A stretch of DNA of 64,000 bases from Lachnospiraceae bacterium (GCA_015056915.1 SVFK01000001.1:219219-283218), one strand, 5' to 3'; numbered from the stretch's first letter, positions 20,726 to 32,159 are shown. Numbers and translations are program-made. Notes: a model not told the origin generated them from the letters alone.

Positions 20726-20910
20726 AATTTCCCTCCTAATGCCTTATTGAAACAAATCCACCTGTTCATTTAAGGCTCAAACGCAAGATTTTGATTTTTT
20801 CTGCTTACGTTTCGTTACAGTTTGGATAATCGTATACAATCATACATTTCAATTATAATACTATAAGATGCTCTATTTCACAAGAGGAAATTTATTTTTT
20901 CTCGAAATAA

Positions 20911-20941
20911 AAACCGTTGTACTTTAAAAGCACAACGGTTT
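20911..20941 (-). terminator. Terminator downstream of rny
   Basis: AAACCGTTGT...ACAACGGTTT stem with T-rich tail on the minus strand. Confidence 0.85.
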
Positions 20942-20984
20942 CTCATTCTTATTAAATTTTCAAGCTTGAACTGTATTATGGAAA

Positions 20985-22547
20985 TTATTTCGCATAATCA
21001 ATTACGCGGCTCTCACGGATTACATTAACTTTAATCTGACCAGGATATTCCAACTCAGCCTCAATCTGCTTGGAAATCTCTCGAGCCATAAGTACCATGT
21101 CGGCATCTGTAATCTGCTCGGGCACAACCATAACACGAACTTCACGACCTGCCTGAATAGCAAAAGATTTATCTACACCTTTGAAATTGTTTGTTATTTC
21201 TTCTAATTGCTTTAATCTGCTAGTATAGGTTTCCAATGTTTCCCTTCTAGCTCCCGGTCTTGCAGCAGAAATTGTATCAGCAGCTTGTACGATACATGCA
21301 ATCAGGGAAGTAGGCTCTACATCGCCATGGTGAGACTCAACCGCATTAATAACGGTTGCGTTCTCTTTGTATTTTCTACAAAGCTCAACTCCCAACTGAA
21401 TATGGGAGCCTTCCATCTCATGGTCAACAGACTTACCAATATCATGCAGTAAACCTGCTCTCTTAGCAAGTCGCACATCCAATCCCATTTCTGCGGCTAA
21501 CAGTCCTGACAACTGAGCAACCTCAATAGAATGCTTCAATGCGTTCTGACCATAACTGGTTCTAAACTTCATCTTTCCGAGTAATCTTACAAGCTCAGGA
21601 TGAATACCATGAACACCAACCTCTAAGGTTGCAGCTTCACCCTCTTCTTTTATCATTACTTCTACTTCTTTTTGCGCCTTTTCTACCATTTCTTCAATTC
21701 TGGCAGGATGGATACGTCCATCTACGATTAATTTTTCAAGGGCAATTCTTGCTACCTCACGACGAATAGGGTCAAAACCGGACAATATAACTGCCTCAGG
21801 AGTATCATCAATAATTAAATCAACACCTGTCATCGTTTCCAAGGTACGAATATTACGTCCTTCTCTACCGATGATTCTACCCTTCATTTCATCATTAGGA
21901 AGCTGCACAACGGATATGGTAGTTTCAGAGACATGATCTGCTGCACATCTCTGGATTGCAGATACTACATATTCTTTGGCTTTCTTGTCTGCTTCTTCTT
22001 TGGCACGGCTTTCCATTTCTTTAATCATTACAGCCGTTTCATGTTTTACTTCATCTTCAACAATTTTCAATAAGTAGTCTTTTGCTTGTTCAGAGGTTAA
22101 TCCAGAAATTCGTTCCAGTTCCTGTACGCGTTGTTCGTTCAGTTTGGATACTTCTTCCTTCATTTTATTGAGGGATTCTTCCTTAGCTGCCAAACTGGAC
22201 TCACGTTTCTCAAGTGCATCGGCCTTCTTATCGATGTTCTCTTCCTTTTGCTGTACTCTGCGTTCATAGCGTTGAGCTTCTGCTCTACGTTCCTTGATTT
22301 CCTTGTCAAGCTCATTCTTAGTACGAATGGACTCTTCCTTTACCTCAAGTAATGACTCGCGCTTCTTAGTCTCAGCAGTTTTCAGGGCTTCATCAATAAT
22401 CTCTCTTGCTTTCTCTTCTGCATTACCGATAGTATTGGCAGCGTTCTTCTTCTGGTAGGAAGTAGTAGCTATTGCCGTAATCACTGCAGTAACAAGAATC
22501 GCAACGAGAATACAGACCACTAATACTATGATAGTCGTGGTATCCAC
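20985..22547 (-). CDS. rny: Ribonuclease Y
   Basis: N-terminal TM, long coiled coil, KH domain ([50 protein letters not shown]), HD domain ([15 protein letters not shown]). Confidence 0.98.
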   Translation of the reverse strand: MDTTTIIVLVVCILVAILVTAVITAIATTSYQKKNAANTIGNAEEKAREIIDEALKTAETKKRESLLEVKEESIRTKNELDKEIKERRAEAQRYERRVQQKEENIDKKADALEKRESSLAAKEESLNKMKEEVSKLNEQRVQELERISGLTSEQAKDYLLKIVEDEVKHETAVMIKEMESRAKEEADKKAKEYVVSAIQRCAADHVSETTISVVQLPNDEMKGRIIGREGRNIRTLETMTGVDLIIDDTPEAVILSGFDPIRREVARIALEKLIVDGRIHPARIEEMVEKAQKEVEVMIKEEGEAATLEVGVHGIHPELVRLLGKMKFRTSYGQNALKHSIEVAQLSGLLAAEMGLDVRLAKRAGLLHDIGKSVDHEMEGSHIQLGVELCRKYKENATVINAVESHHGDVEPTSLIACIVQAADTISAARPGARRETLETYTSRLKQLEEITNNFKGVDKSFAIQAGREVRVMVVPEQITDADMVLMAREISKQIEAELEYPGQIKVNVIRESRVIDYAK

Positions 22548-22785
22548 TACAGGAGCACCTCCTTATTAAATTTTCATTGTACATTTTGCTGTAAAACGAT
22601 ATAACGTCTTACATTTTATAATAGAATGTATGTACATGTCCCTCTCGAGACGCAGAAAACATTCTAACAAGCAATTTACAACAGTTAAATTTTAAACTGA
22701 AATAATAGTTATGTCAAGTACAAGTCTCAATATCTTCCAAATAATGTAGCTATTTTTTACATTATTTGTGCATTTGTTACGATTT

Positions 22786-23406
22786 CTAATAAAAATCGCT
22801 TTTCCCAAGTGCCTTGCGTATTTGCTCCGCCGAAAAGCCTTTTCTCATCAGAAATGCACAAAGCTTATTCTGTTCCTTATAATCTGTGTGCGCCGGATCA
22901 TATTTCTTTTTGGTAAGAAGATTTTGTATCATGGTCTGCTCGTCCTGAACACCACCCTGTTCCTCCCAATCCGCGAAGGCATGTTCAATCACTTCACGAG
23001 CAATCCCCTTAGCCAGCAAATCCTGCTCCATCCTCCTGCGACTTCGACTGTTCTCATGGTAGGTGATATAATCCACAGCGTAACGTGCATCATCCGTATA
23101 ATGAAAGGCGGCAACATATTCTAACGCCTGCTCTATCACAGCTTCCGGATAAAGTCCCTGCTTTAGCTTAGCGCGCAACTGAGCTGTTGTATACTCTCTG
23201 CTCTGTAACAGATTCATCGCACGCAACTTTGCCCGCTTCGGCAGTACCTCCTCCATAATCCTTTGGTAATCTTCCGGAGCTATTTCTTCTCCCTCACGTA
23301 TATGATAAATACGCAATTCGCCTTTGTATAAAACAAAGGCGAATTCCTGTTCAATATATATTTTACTACGACGCTTTGACAGCTCCACAATCTGTGTTAC
23401 TCTCAT
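22786..23406 (-). CDS. recX: Regulatory protein RecX
   Basis: RAKLRAMNLLQSREYTTAQLRAKLKQGLYPEAVIEQALEYVAAFHYTDDARYAVDYITYHENSRSRRRMEQDLLAKGI; next to recA. Confidence 0.93.
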   Translation of the reverse strand: MRVTQIVELSKRRSKIYIEQEFAFVLYKGELRIYHIREGEEIAPEDYQRIMEEVLPKRAKLRAMNLLQSREYTTAQLRAKLKQGLYPEAVIEQALEYVAAFHYTDDARYAVDYITYHENSRSRRRMEQDLLAKGIAREVIEHAFADWEEQGGVQDEQTMIQNLLTKKKYDPAHTDYKEQNKLCAFLMRKGFSAEQIRKALGKSDFY

Positions 23407-23421
23407 ATATTATCCTACCCA

Positions 23422-24477
23422 TCAATCCTTCTTAGCTGCTTTTGCTGCTTTCTCCCCACCTGCTTCGGCAGTATCCGTTACAGCATCCAAACCGTAATGC
23501 GCACGCACCTTTTGCACTACCACATTACATACTTCCGGATTATCTCTTAAGTATTGCTTCGCATTTTCACGACCCTGCCCGATCTTATTACCTTCATATG
23601 CATACCATGCACCAGACTTTACAATAACATCGCAGCTTGCCGCCAAATCAAGAATATCCCCCACCATAGAGATACCCTCACCAAACATAATATCAAATTC
23701 CGCTTCCTTAAAAGGAGGTGCAATCTTATTCTTAACAACCTTAACACGAGTACGATTACCGATTACTTCTCCGCCCTGCTTTAAGGATTCGATTCTTCTC
23801 ACATCCAAACGAACAGAGGAGTAGAATTTCAAAGCACGACCGCCGGTAGTAGTCTCGGGATTACCAAACATGATGCCCACCTTTTCACGCAGCTGGTTAA
23901 TAAAAATAACCGTACAGTTGGATTTGCTGATAACGGCAGTCAGCTTACGAAGCGCCTGTGACATCAGGCGTGCCTGCAAGCCCACATGACTATCTCCCAT
24001 ATCACCGTCAATCTCTGCCTTGGGAACCAATGCTGCCACAGAGTCCACTACAATAATATCAATAGCACCGGAGCGCACCATGGTCTCCGTAATCTCCAAC
24101 GCCTGCTCTCCGTTATCCGGCTGAGAGATATACAGATTGTCAATATCAACACCGATATTCTTGGCATATACAGGATCTAATGCATGCTCTGCATCAATAA
24201 AACCGGCAATACCGCCTCTCTTCTGCACTTCTGCAATCATATGTAAGGTTACTGTAGTCTTACCACTGGACTCCGGTCCGTATATTTCAATAATTCTACC
24301 CTTAGGAATGCCTCCCAGTCCCAGGGCAATATCCAGACTTAATGCGCCTGTAGGAATGGTCTCAACATTCATCTGTGCAGACGGGTCTCCCAACTTCATT
24401 ACAGCGCCCTTGCCGTACTGCTTCTCAATCTGGCTCAGTGCCGCATCCAATGCTCTCAGCTTGTCATCTCTTTCCAT
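23422..24477 (-). CDS. recA: Recombinase RecA
   Basis: [63 protein letters not shown]; start at [10 protein letters not shown]. Confidence 0.99.
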   Translation of the reverse strand: MERDDKLRALDAALSQIEKQYGKGAVMKLGDPSAQMNVETIPTGALSLDIALGLGGIPKGRIIEIYGPESSGKTTVTLHMIAEVQKRGGIAGFIDAEHALDPVYAKNIGVDIDNLYISQPDNGEQALEITETMVRSGAIDIIVVDSVAALVPKAEIDGDMGDSHVGLQARLMSQALRKLTAVISKSNCTVIFINQLREKVGIMFGNPETTTGGRALKFYSSVRLDVRRIESLKQGGEVIGNRTRVKVVKNKIAPPFKEAEFDIMFGEGISMVGDILDLAASCDVIVKSGAWYAYEGNKIGQGRENAKQYLRDNPEVCNVVVQKVRAHYGLDAVTDTAEAGGEKAAKAAKKD

Positions 24478-24499
24478 ACAAAATCTCCTTTTCCTCAAG

Positions 24500-24511
24500 G
24501 AACAAACGTTC
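24500..24511. promoter_or_regulatory. Putative LexA (SOS) box 1 upstream of recA
   Basis: GAACAAACGTTC, an inverted GAAC/GTTC half-site pair with 4-nt centre, as in Firmicutes LexA boxes. Confidence 0.7.
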
Positions 24512-24531
24512 TGTCATTACTGATAATATAA

Positions 24532-24543
24532 AACATTTGTTCG
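24532..24543. promoter_or_regulatory. Putative LexA (SOS) box 2 upstream of recA
   Basis: Minus strand CGAACAAATGTT, matching the Bacillus-type CGAACN4GTTY consensus. Confidence 0.7.
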
Positions 24544-24755
24544 TATTTGTCAATGCTTATTTTTGAAAGCTGTAAAGAATTTGTCCTTTTTGCTTTCCTG
24601 CTTTATAATTTACACTGTTTTATATCCAATAAAACTCCCTCAATCGCATCCCTCCTATTTTTTCATTTTTCTGAAATCTGAAATTTGTGGCGAAATGCCG
24701 GAACAAGAGGCATAAGAAAGATTCTCCTATGCTTTACAGAAATATCAGATATAGA

Positions 24756-24803
24756 AAATGTATCACAAATCCCATACAGACGCAAGGATTTATGATACAT
24801 TTT
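24756..24803 (-). terminator. Terminator downstream of cinA
   Basis: 18-bp stem AAAATGTATCAYAAATCC/GGATTTRTGATACATTTT with T-rich tail on the minus strand. Confidence 0.8.
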
Positions 24804-24824
24804 ATAGCTTCTGAATATTAATTT

Positions 24825-26090
24825 TTATTTCTTACCAAATGTCACCTTACTAAAATACTCCAACATACACTTGCGCATTAAAATCAATGCTGCTGAGGTT
24901 GCCCCCTCTCGTATTTTATTGCGGTTACCCTTGAAGTGATATTTCTTAACGGTTACCTTACCCTTAACAGCACAGGCGATATACACTAAGCCAACCGGCT
25001 TTTCCTTGCTGCCGCCATCAGGTCCGGCAATCCCCGTAATTGCCACCGCAACGTCAGCCTTAACTGCTAAGGCAGCTCCCTTTGCCATTTCCTCTGCTGT
25101 ATGAGCACTTACAGCACCATGCTTATCAAGAGTCGCTTTCTTTACTCCCAATAGCTTTTTCTTCGATTTGTTGGAATAGGTTACAAAGCCTGCCTTATAC
25201 ACATCGGACACGCCCGGCACATTGATTAATCTGGCAGAAAGCATACCTCCTGTACAGGACTCCGCACAGGTCACTGAAAGCTTATTGGCAACCAGCAGAT
25301 CTGCTACAGCTTTTTCCAAAGTAACATCCACATCCGTGGTATATACATCCTCGCCGAATCTGGCTTTCAATTCCTTTACCACCGGCTTAATCAGCTTATT
25401 GGCCTGCTTTTCATTATCAGCTGCTGCCGTGACACGAATGTGTACCTCGCCTGTCTTGGCATAGGTTGCAATGGTAGGATTCGTCTGTTGGTCAATCATA
25501 TCCTTTACAGTAGTCTCTACCTGACTTTCAGAAACGCCACAGATTTTCACTGTCTGGGAGCTGATAATTCCCGGTGTAAGCTTATCCAGATAAGGAGCTA
25601 CACTTTCCTCAAACATGGGAAGCAATTCGTTAGGCGGTCCCGGAAGCAGAATCACCTTAGCCCCCTCGGTTTCTATAATAACACCCGGTGCTGTACCGTT
25701 ATTATTATCTAATATAATTGCCCCCTCAGGCATCATTGCCTGTTTCCAGTTGTTTTCCGTAGGCTTAATATCCCTTGCAGCAAAATATTCTGCAATACGC
25801 TCCATGCTGCGTTCGTCCACTGCAAGCTTCCTACCGCACACCTTTGCCGCAACCTCTTTGGTCAAATCATCCTCGGTGGGACCTAAGCCACCGGACAGAA
25901 TCACAATATCCGAACGTTCCACTGCACAGGTAAGCACCTGCGTCAGACGTTCTTCATTGTCACCTACTACGGACTGAAAATAGCAGGATAATCCCAGACC
26001 CGCACATTTCTCTGCAAGATATGCGGCATTGGTATTTACAATATTTCCCAGTAAGATTTCCGTTCCTACACATATGATTTCTACAGTCAT
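24825..26090 (-). CDS. cinA: CinA-family competence/damage-inducible protein
   Basis: VEIICVGTEILLGNIVNTNAAYLAEKCAGLG...SGGLGPTEDDLTKE; C-terminal CAESCTGGMLSARLINVPGVSD. Confidence 0.96.
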   Translation of the reverse strand: MTVEIICVGTEILLGNIVNTNAAYLAEKCAGLGLSCYFQSVVGDNEERLTQVLTCAVERSDIVILSGGLGPTEDDLTKEVAAKVCGRKLAVDERSMERIAEYFAARDIKPTENNWKQAMMPEGAIILDNNNGTAPGVIIETEGAKVILLPGPPNELLPMFEESVAPYLDKLTPGIISSQTVKICGVSESQVETTVKDMIDQQTNPTIATYAKTGEVHIRVTAAADNEKQANKLIKPVVKELKARFGEDVYTTDVDVTLEKAVADLLVANKLSVTCAESCTGGMLSARLINVPGVSDVYKAGFVTYSNKSKKKLLGVKKATLDKHGAVSAHTAEEMAKGAALAVKADVAVAITGIAGPDGGSKEKPVGLVYIACAVKGKVTVKKYHFKGNRNKIREGATSAALILMRKCMLEYFSKVTFGKK

Positions 26091-26131
26091 CTATGTCCTC
26101 TTTTCCGTCTAAAGCATTCTGCATTTTCTAT

Positions 26132-26713
26132 TTATTTTGTATCTTTCATAACATCCTTATTCTTAATCAGGTAGTCAATCAAAGAGATTATTGTAAGTGC
26201 CAGGGATATCCACATAATAATATCCGTCAGAAGCCAAAGCGCCGGAATATTGGCCAGCATCAGGCACACCATAATCATCTGAAAGGTGGTTTTAAACTTG
26301 CCCCAGTAGCTTGCTGCAATCACCACTCCATTGTCAGAAGCAATCAGGCGGAAACCGCTGATAATAAATTCACGGCTGATAATAATAATAACTACCCAGG
26401 AAGGAATACGTCCCAGCTCTACAAGAGCAATCAATGCCGCACATACAAGCAGCTTATCTGCCAACGGGTCCATAAATTTACCGAAATTGGTTACCAGACC
26501 ATATTTCCGGGCAATCTTGCCATCTATCAAATCTGTCAGGCTGGCAATAATAAAGATTGCCAAGGCAATATAATCCACATATTCCATGATTCCGCCGAAA
26601 ATAGCACAAAACCAACCCCACTCATGATAACGGCCCAAGAGCAAAAGCACAAAGGGCAATATCAAAATCACGCGAAAAATAGTTAGCTTATTGGGTAAAT
26701 TCATTTTACTCAT
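26132..26713 (-). CDS. pgsA: CDP-diacylglycerol-glycerol-3-phosphate 3-phosphatidyltransferase
   Basis: MNLPNKLTIFRVILILPFV...DLIDGKIARKYGLVTNFGKFMDPLADKLLV; start overlaps the rimO stop. Confidence 0.95.
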   Translation of the reverse strand: MSKMNLPNKLTIFRVILILPFVLLLLGRYHEWGWFCAIFGGIMEYVDYIALAIFIIASLTDLIDGKIARKYGLVTNFGKFMDPLADKLLVCAALIALVELGRIPSWVVIIIISREFIISGFRLIASDNGVVIAASYWGKFKTTFQMIMVCLMLANIPALWLLTDIIMWISLALTIISLIDYLIKNKDVMKDTK

Positions 26714-28034
26714 GATACATTTCTCCAATCAAATCATATTCGTTAAAGTCCACAACCTGAACCTTTACAAAATCGCCTGTCATCAGACTTGCTGAAGTAT
26801 TTACAAACAGATAGCCATCTACATTGGGAGCATCGCGGTAGGTTCTTGCCACGTATACATCCTCATCTGCTACCTTACCCTCAATCATCACTGTCAGTAC
26901 TCTACCTATCATGTCCTCTGCCTTTTCAAAAGCGATTTCCTGTTGAAGCTCCATCAGTTCGTCACGTCTGGCTTCCTTGACTGCTTCCTCCACCTGCTCC
27001 GGCATCATTGCCGCAGGCGTATCCTCCTCCCGAGAATAAGTAAATACTCCCAGTCTGTCAAATTCCATTTCATTTACAAATCGGTACAGCTCCTCGAAAT
27101 CCTCCTGCGTCTCTCCGGGGAAACCGCTAATCAAGGTAGTCCGCAGACATATATCCGGGATTCTCTCACGCAGCCTGTTAATCGTTTGGCGAAGCTCCTC
27201 TTCTGTGGTTCTTCTGCCCATGCGCTTCAACACAGAATCAGCTGCATGCTGAATCGGAATATCCAGATAATGACATACCTTGGGCTCTCGTGCGATTGCC
27301 TCTATCAATTCATCGGTAATTTCCTCCGGATAACAGTATAAGATACGAATCCAGTAAATACCTGCAATCTGTGCCAATTCATGTAGCAGCTCCGGGAGTC
27401 TTTTTTCTCCATACAAATCCATGCCGTAAAGTGTAGTTTCCTGCGCCACCAAAATAAGCTCCTTCACCCCTGCATCTGCAAGACTCTCTGCCTCTGCCAC
27501 AAGCTTTTCCATAGGTACACTGCGGAAGCCCCCGCGCACCTTGGGAATAATACAATAAGTACAGTGCTTATCACAGCCCTCTGCGATTTTTAAGTATGCA
27601 AAATGTCCACCTGTAGTCACTACTCTCTTCTTATCTGTTACAGGTTTTGCGTTGATGTCTCGATAATAATTTTGTCCGGCTCCTGCCAGCACTTCCTCCA
27701 CTGCTGCTACTATGCTCTCAATGGCGGTGGTTCCGATTATGGCATCCACCTGCGGAATCTCCTTCTGGATTTCTTCCCGATAACGCTGAGCCAGACAGCC
27801 GGTTGCAATCAAAGCCTTGAGTTGACCGCTCTCCTTCAATTCCGCCATTTCCAGCAACGCATTAATACTCTCTTCCTTGGCATCCCCTATAAAGCAACAG
27901 GTATTCACCACCACAATGTCTGCCTCGGCTTCGTCATCCGTAAAACTATAGCCCTTTTCCTGCAACATTCCTAACATCATTTCAGAATCCACCAGATTCT
28001 TGTCGCAGCCAAGAGACACAAATAATATCTTCAT
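26706..28034 (-). CDS. rimO: Ribosomal protein S12 methylthiotransferase RimO
   Basis: FVSLGCDKNLVDSEMMLGML...EGCDKHCTYCIIPKVRGGFRSVPMEKL radical-SAM CxxxCxxC. Confidence 0.96.
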   Translation of the reverse strand: MKILFVSLGCDKNLVDSEMMLGMLQEKGYSFTDDEAEADIVVVNTCCFIGDAKEESINALLEMAELKESGQLKALIATGCLAQRYREEIQKEIPQVDAIIGTTAIESIVAAVEEVLAGAGQNYYRDINAKPVTDKKRVVTTGGHFAYLKIAEGCDKHCTYCIIPKVRGGFRSVPMEKLVAEAESLADAGVKELILVAQETTLYGMDLYGEKRLPELLHELAQIAGIYWIRILYCYPEEITDELIEAIAREPKVCHYLDIPIQHAADSVLKRMGRRTTEEELRQTINRLRERIPDICLRTTLISGFPGETQEDFEELYRFVNEMEFDRLGVFTYSREEDTPAAMMPEQVEEAVKEARRDELMELQQEIAFEKAEDMIGRVLTVMIEGKVADEDVYVARTYRDAPNVDGYLFVNTSASLMTGDFVKVQVVDFNEYDLIGEMYHE

Positions 28035-28093
28035 AAATAACCTTTCTATAAATAATGAGTAGCTGGGGCAAAGCTCCAGCTACTGCGGTGTTC

Positions 28094-28327
28094 TTATTCT
28101 TCGTCGCTAAGAATCTTAATCTTGCCCTGATTCAGTTCTTCAACAGCAACGGATAATGCTTTGGTGTCCTTACCCTCAACAAGAGGCTCTTCACCGCCGA
28201 TAATCTGTCTGGCTCTTTTGGAGGTTGCCATAACAATGGAATAACGACTGTTTACTACAGGTGCTTCACCGGGTTCAACCTCGCTGTTTACTACCTTCAT
28301 TAAATCGGAATAAGACGGATGTAACAT
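28094..28327 (-). CDS. rpoZ: DNA-directed RNA polymerase subunit omega
   Basis: MLHPSYSDLMKVVNSE...NSRYSIVMATSKRARQIIGG; upstream neighbour gmk. Confidence 0.93.
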   Translation of the reverse strand: MLHPSYSDLMKVVNSEVEPGEAPVVNSRYSIVMATSKRARQIIGGEEPLVEGKDTKALSVAVEELNQGKIKILSDEE

Positions 28328-28329
28328 AA

Positions 28330-28965
28330 TTATTCTGCTCCTTTCGCGAAACCTTTCAGTTCCTCTCTGATTTCTTTTATAAATGCTTCTCTTCTAACGG
28401 GTGCTCTGCGTGCGGCATCTACCAAATGATGAACCTCATCCACGCATACATCCAGAACGTCATTTACCACTATATAATCATAGGCTTCAATGCCTTCTGA
28501 TTCCTCACTTGCCCGGGCAAGGCGCTTACGGATTACTTCCATACTTTCCGTACCTCTACCCACCAGTCTGCGCTCCAGCTCTGCTGCACTGGGAGGTGTC
28601 ACAAACAGTAACAGACTCTCCGGAAACTGCTCCTTCACCTTAAGCGCTCCCTGTATTTCAATCTCCAGAATAACATCCTTTCCTGCTTCCAGCTGTTCCT
28701 CCACATACGCTTTGGGAGTTCCGTAATAATTGCCGCAATAGCAGGCATATTCAATGAGACCGTTCTGTGCAATGGTTGCTTCAAACTGCTCTTTATCTCT
28801 AAAAAAGTATTCCACACCGTCTCTCTCGCCTTCTCTGGGCTGTCTGGTGGTCATGGAAATAGATAATGCATAATTGTCATACTTTTGGAGCAGTCTTTTC
28901 ACCAAAGTGCCTTTTCCTGCTCCGGAAAATCCGGATATCACAATAAGTATTCCTTTATTTTTCAT
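28330..28965 (-). CDS. gmk: Guanylate kinase
   Basis: Start at MKNKGILIVISGFSGAGKGTLVKRLLQKYDNYALSISMTTRQPREGERDGVEYFF. Confidence 0.96.
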   Translation of the reverse strand: MKNKGILIVISGFSGAGKGTLVKRLLQKYDNYALSISMTTRQPREGERDGVEYFFRDKEQFEATIAQNGLIEYACYCGNYYGTPKAYVEEQLEAGKDVILEIEIQGALKVKEQFPESLLLFVTPPSAAELERRLVGRGTESMEVIRKRLARASEESEGIEAYDYIVVNDVLDVCVDEVHHLVDAARRAPVRREAFIKEIREELKGFAKGAE

Positions 28966-28987
28966 CTGTTCGGCACACCTTTCTGCT

Positions 28988-29269
28988 TCATTCACCGTCG
29001 CCGGCCTCTTCCTCTGCTCCGTCTGCACCCAAATCTGCCTGTGCTCGTCCTGCAATGGTCTCCGGCAACAGCGCCGACAACACCACCTGACTATTCTCCA
29101 TTACAAGCACAGATTTGGTCTTGCGCCCCTGAGTAGCATCAATCGCCATACCGCTTTCTTTTGCCTTCTGTACCATCCTTTTGACAGGAGCAGACTCCGG
29201 ACTTACGATAGCGATGATTTTACCTGTATTTACAATATTACCGAAACCGATATGAATTAGCCTGTTCAT
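28988..29269 (-). CDS. remA: DUF370/RemA-like regulator
   Basis: Start at [67 protein letters not shown]. Confidence 0.92.
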   Translation of the reverse strand: MNRLIHIGFGNIVNTGKIIAIVSPESAPVKRMVQKAKESGMAIDATQGRKTKSVLVMENSQVVLSALLPETIAGRAQADLGADGAEEEAGDGE

Positions 29270-29317
29270 ATAACCTCTTATCGACATCTTTGCACACAGT
29301 CTGTACAAATCAGCAAC

Positions 29318-30196
29318 TTATTCTATGTTTTGAATCTGCTCACGAACCTTTTCTATTTCTGTTTTCAGTTCAATGGCACAATTAGAAATCTCCAGATCAT
29401 TGGCCTTGGATAAAATCGTATTAGCCTCACGATTCATTTCCTGAGCAATAAAATCAAGCTTACGTCCGATGCTACCGCCTTCCACGAGGGTCTTCTTGGT
29501 CGTTTCAATGTGACTACGCAAACGTACGATTTCCTCGTCAACACAGACCTTATCTGCAAAAATGGTAACCTCTGTCAGCAACCTGCCTTCATCCACGTTC
29601 ACATCTGCCAGCAAATCTTTGACCTTCTCTTCCAGCTTATTCTTGTATTCTGTGATAATTTCAGGAGAACGCTCAGAAATAAAATCTACCAGTTTAAGCA
29701 TATTATCCAGCTTGTCAATCAAATCATCTCTCAAATGCTCGCCCTCTGTAATACGGGTCTGGACAAACATTTCAGATGCACCCTTGATAGCCTTCTGCAA
29801 TTCCTTCCAAAGTTCCTCCTCATCCATGGTCTGTTCTTCCATGGTAAACACTTCCGGATATTTGGAGAGCGTAGACACCCTGATGTCATCATCCAATCCG
29901 AAATCTGCAGCCATTTTCCTCAGGTAAGTTAAGTATTCCTCTGCCAGTTCCCTGTTATAACGCACAGTGGTATTATTTTCAGAGAAATCCTCATAGGTGA
30001 TAAACATATCCACCTTACCGCGGGAAATATAATTCTTCAACTCACTACGGATAGCGGACTCAAAGAAGTTTAATTTCTTAGGCATCTTAATATTGACATC
30101 CAAATAACGATGATTGACAGATTTCATCTCTACTGTAAATTTTCTGTTATTCTCGGCAACCTCACATCTGCCAAAACCGGTCATACTCTTTATCAT
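29318..30196 (-). CDS. yicC: YicC-family endoribonuclease
   Basis: Start at MIKSMTGFGRCEVAENNRKFTVEMKSVNHRYLDVNIKMPKKL...EGGSIGRKLDFIAQEMNREANTILSKAND. Confidence 0.95.
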   Translation of the reverse strand: MIKSMTGFGRCEVAENNRKFTVEMKSVNHRYLDVNIKMPKKLNFFESAIRSELKNYISRGKVDMFITYEDFSENNTTVRYNRELAEEYLTYLRKMAADFGLDDDIRVSTLSKYPEVFTMEEQTMDEEELWKELQKAIKGASEMFVQTRITEGEHLRDDLIDKLDNMLKLVDFISERSPEIITEYKNKLEEKVKDLLADVNVDEGRLLTEVTIFADKVCVDEEIVRLRSHIETTKKTLVEGGSIGRKLDFIAQEMNREANTILSKANDLEISNCAIELKTEIEKVREQIQNIE

Positions 30197-30389
30197 AAGC
30201 ACTCCTATCCGGTATATGGATTTGTTTTTCACCACATACTTCATTTCATTATAAAGTAAGTTTTTCCAAGCGTCAAGGGTAGGGGGGCTGTTTTCCGCGA
30301 TTTTTACCGGGGCAGGCATTTCGGAAATGAGTGGATTTATTCAAAAGGCTATGCTATACTTTTGTTGGTGAAGAAAGCGAGGAATAATT

Positions 30390-32135
30390 ATGGCCTTTGA
30401 TGGCGTTACCATAGCAAATGTAGTACAAGAAATGAATCAGGAATTAATCGGCGGCAGACTTTACAAAATTGCCCAACCGGAAAATGATGAGCTGTTGCTC
30501 ACCATTAAAACCTCCAACGGACAGAAGCGTCTGTTTATCTCCGCCGGTGCTTCTCTGCCTTTGATTTATCTGACTAACACAAATAAGCCCAGCCCCATGA
30601 CTGCACCCAATTTCTGTATGCTGTTGCGCAAGCACCTGCAGAACGGTCGCATCGTGTCCATTACACAGCCCGGCTTGGAACGTATTATCCATATTGAAGT
30701 GGAACATTTGGATGAAATGGGGGATTTATGCCGCAAAACCCTTGTGGTAGAAATCATGGGCAAGCACAGCAATATTATTTTCTGCAACGAGGAGCATATG
30801 ATTATCGACAGTATCAAGCACGTATCTGCCGCAGTCAGCAGTGTCCGTGAGGTGTTGCCGGGCAAGCCCTACTTCGTTGCACAGACACAGGATAAGCTAG
30901 ATGCCCTGACCGTGGAATATCCGGCTTTCCGCGAGGCACTCTCCTCCAAACCACAGCCCACCTTCAAGGCTTTGTACGGAAGCTTTGAAGGCATCTCACC
31001 GATTCTGGCTCAGGAGCTATGCTTTCAGGCCGGTATTGATGGTGAGCAGCCCACCGCAGCCTTGGACGAAGCTGCCTACCAAAAATTGTTTACAGCATTT
31101 AAAACAATGGTACAGTCCATTCAAGCCGGAGATTTTACCCCTAATATTGCATACACCGGCACCCAGCCTGTGGATTTTGCCGCCATACCACTGACCATGT
31201 ACACTACCGGTACAGACCACACGGTGGCATATGATTCTATGAGCCAGCTCTTGGAAAGCTACTATGCAGAGAAAAATACAATCACACGCATCCGACAGAA
31301 ATCCTCAGACCTTCGTCGTATCGTGCAGACAGCATTGGAGCGTAATGTGAAAAAATATGACTTGCAGCTACGCCAGATGAAGGATACCGAAAAGCGTGAG
31401 ACCTATCGCATATACGGAGAATTGCTGAACACTTACGGTTACAGCGCACAGCCCGGCGATAAATCTCTGGAGGCAATCAATTATTACACCAACGAGCCTG
31501 TTACGATTCCTTTGGACCCAACATTGACTGCTTTGGAAAATGCCAAAAAATATTTTGACAAATATAACAAAATGAAGCGCACTTATGAAGCACTGTCTGA
31601 ATTAACCAAAGAAGTCAAAGAGGAAATTGACCATTTGGAGACTATTAGTGCAGCGCTTGATATTGCCCTACAGGAAGAGGATTTGGTAGAAATTAAAGAA
31701 GAGCTGACCGAAAGTGGTTATATCCGCAGAAAAGGCGGCAGCAAAAAGACCAAAATAACCAGTAAACCCTTCCACTATATCAGCAGTGACGGATTCCATA
31801 TTTATGTGGGCAAGAACAATTATCAAAACGAGGAGCTGACCTTTAAATTTGCCACCGGGAATGACTGGTGGTTCCATGCAAAAGGGATACCCGGTTCCCA
31901 TGTCATTGTCAAAACAGAGGGTGACGGGGAAATGCCGGACAGAACCTTCGAAGAGGCCGGACGACTTGCCGCCTATTATTCTAAAGGACGCGGTCAGGAA
32001 AAGGTAGAAATAGATTACATCCAGAAAAAGCATGTAAAAAAACCCGGCGGCGCAAAGCCCGGGTTTGTAGTATACTATACCAATTATTCTCTAATGATTG
32101 ACAGCAATATCGAAGGAATAGAGCAGGTGAATTGA
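30390..32135 (+). CDS. rqcH: NFACT-family ribosome quality-control protein (RqcH/FbpA-like)
   Basis: MAFDGVTIANVVQEMNQELIGGRLYKIAQPENDELLLTI...GSHVIVK...AAYYSKGR...VDYIQKKHVKKPGGAKPGFVVYYTNYS type motifs. Confidence 0.95.
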   Translation: MAFDGVTIANVVQEMNQELIGGRLYKIAQPENDELLLTIKTSNGQKRLFISAGASLPLIYLTNTNKPSPMTAPNFCMLLRKHLQNGRIVSITQPGLERIIHIEVEHLDEMGDLCRKTLVVEIMGKHSNIIFCNEEHMIIDSIKHVSAAVSSVREVLPGKPYFVAQTQDKLDALTVEYPAFREALSSKPQPTFKALYGSFEGISPILAQELCFQAGIDGEQPTAALDEAAYQKLFTAFKTMVQSIQAGDFTPNIAYTGTQPVDFAAIPLTMYTTGTDHTVAYDSMSQLLESYYAEKNTITRIRQKSSDLRRIVQTALERNVKKYDLQLRQMKDTEKRETYRIYGELLNTYGYSAQPGDKSLEAINYYTNEPVTIPLDPTLTALENAKKYFDKYNKMKRTYEALSELTKEVKEEIDHLETISAALDIALQEEDLVEIKEELTESGYIRRKGGSKKTKITSKPFHYISSDGFHIYVGKNNYQNEELTFKFATGNDWWFHAKGIPGSHVIVKTEGDGEMPDRTFEEAGRLAAYYSKGRGQEKVEIDYIQKKHVKKPGGAKPGFVVYYTNYSLMIDSNIEGIEQVN

Positions 32136-32144
32136 CACCTGCTC
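32121..32144 (+). terminator. Hairpin overlapping the rqcH stop codon
   Basis: GAGCAGGTG-AATTGA-CACCTGCTC followed by TATTTG; stem overlaps the last codons. Confidence 0.6.
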
Positions 32145-32159
32145 TATTTGCTACTTATT

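Noticed and set aside
30444-32033. Several antisense ORFs opposite rqcH (and similar 60-240 aa ORFs opposite most genes)
   Set aside because: They are shadows of strongly supported coding sequences, with no domain signal or RBS.
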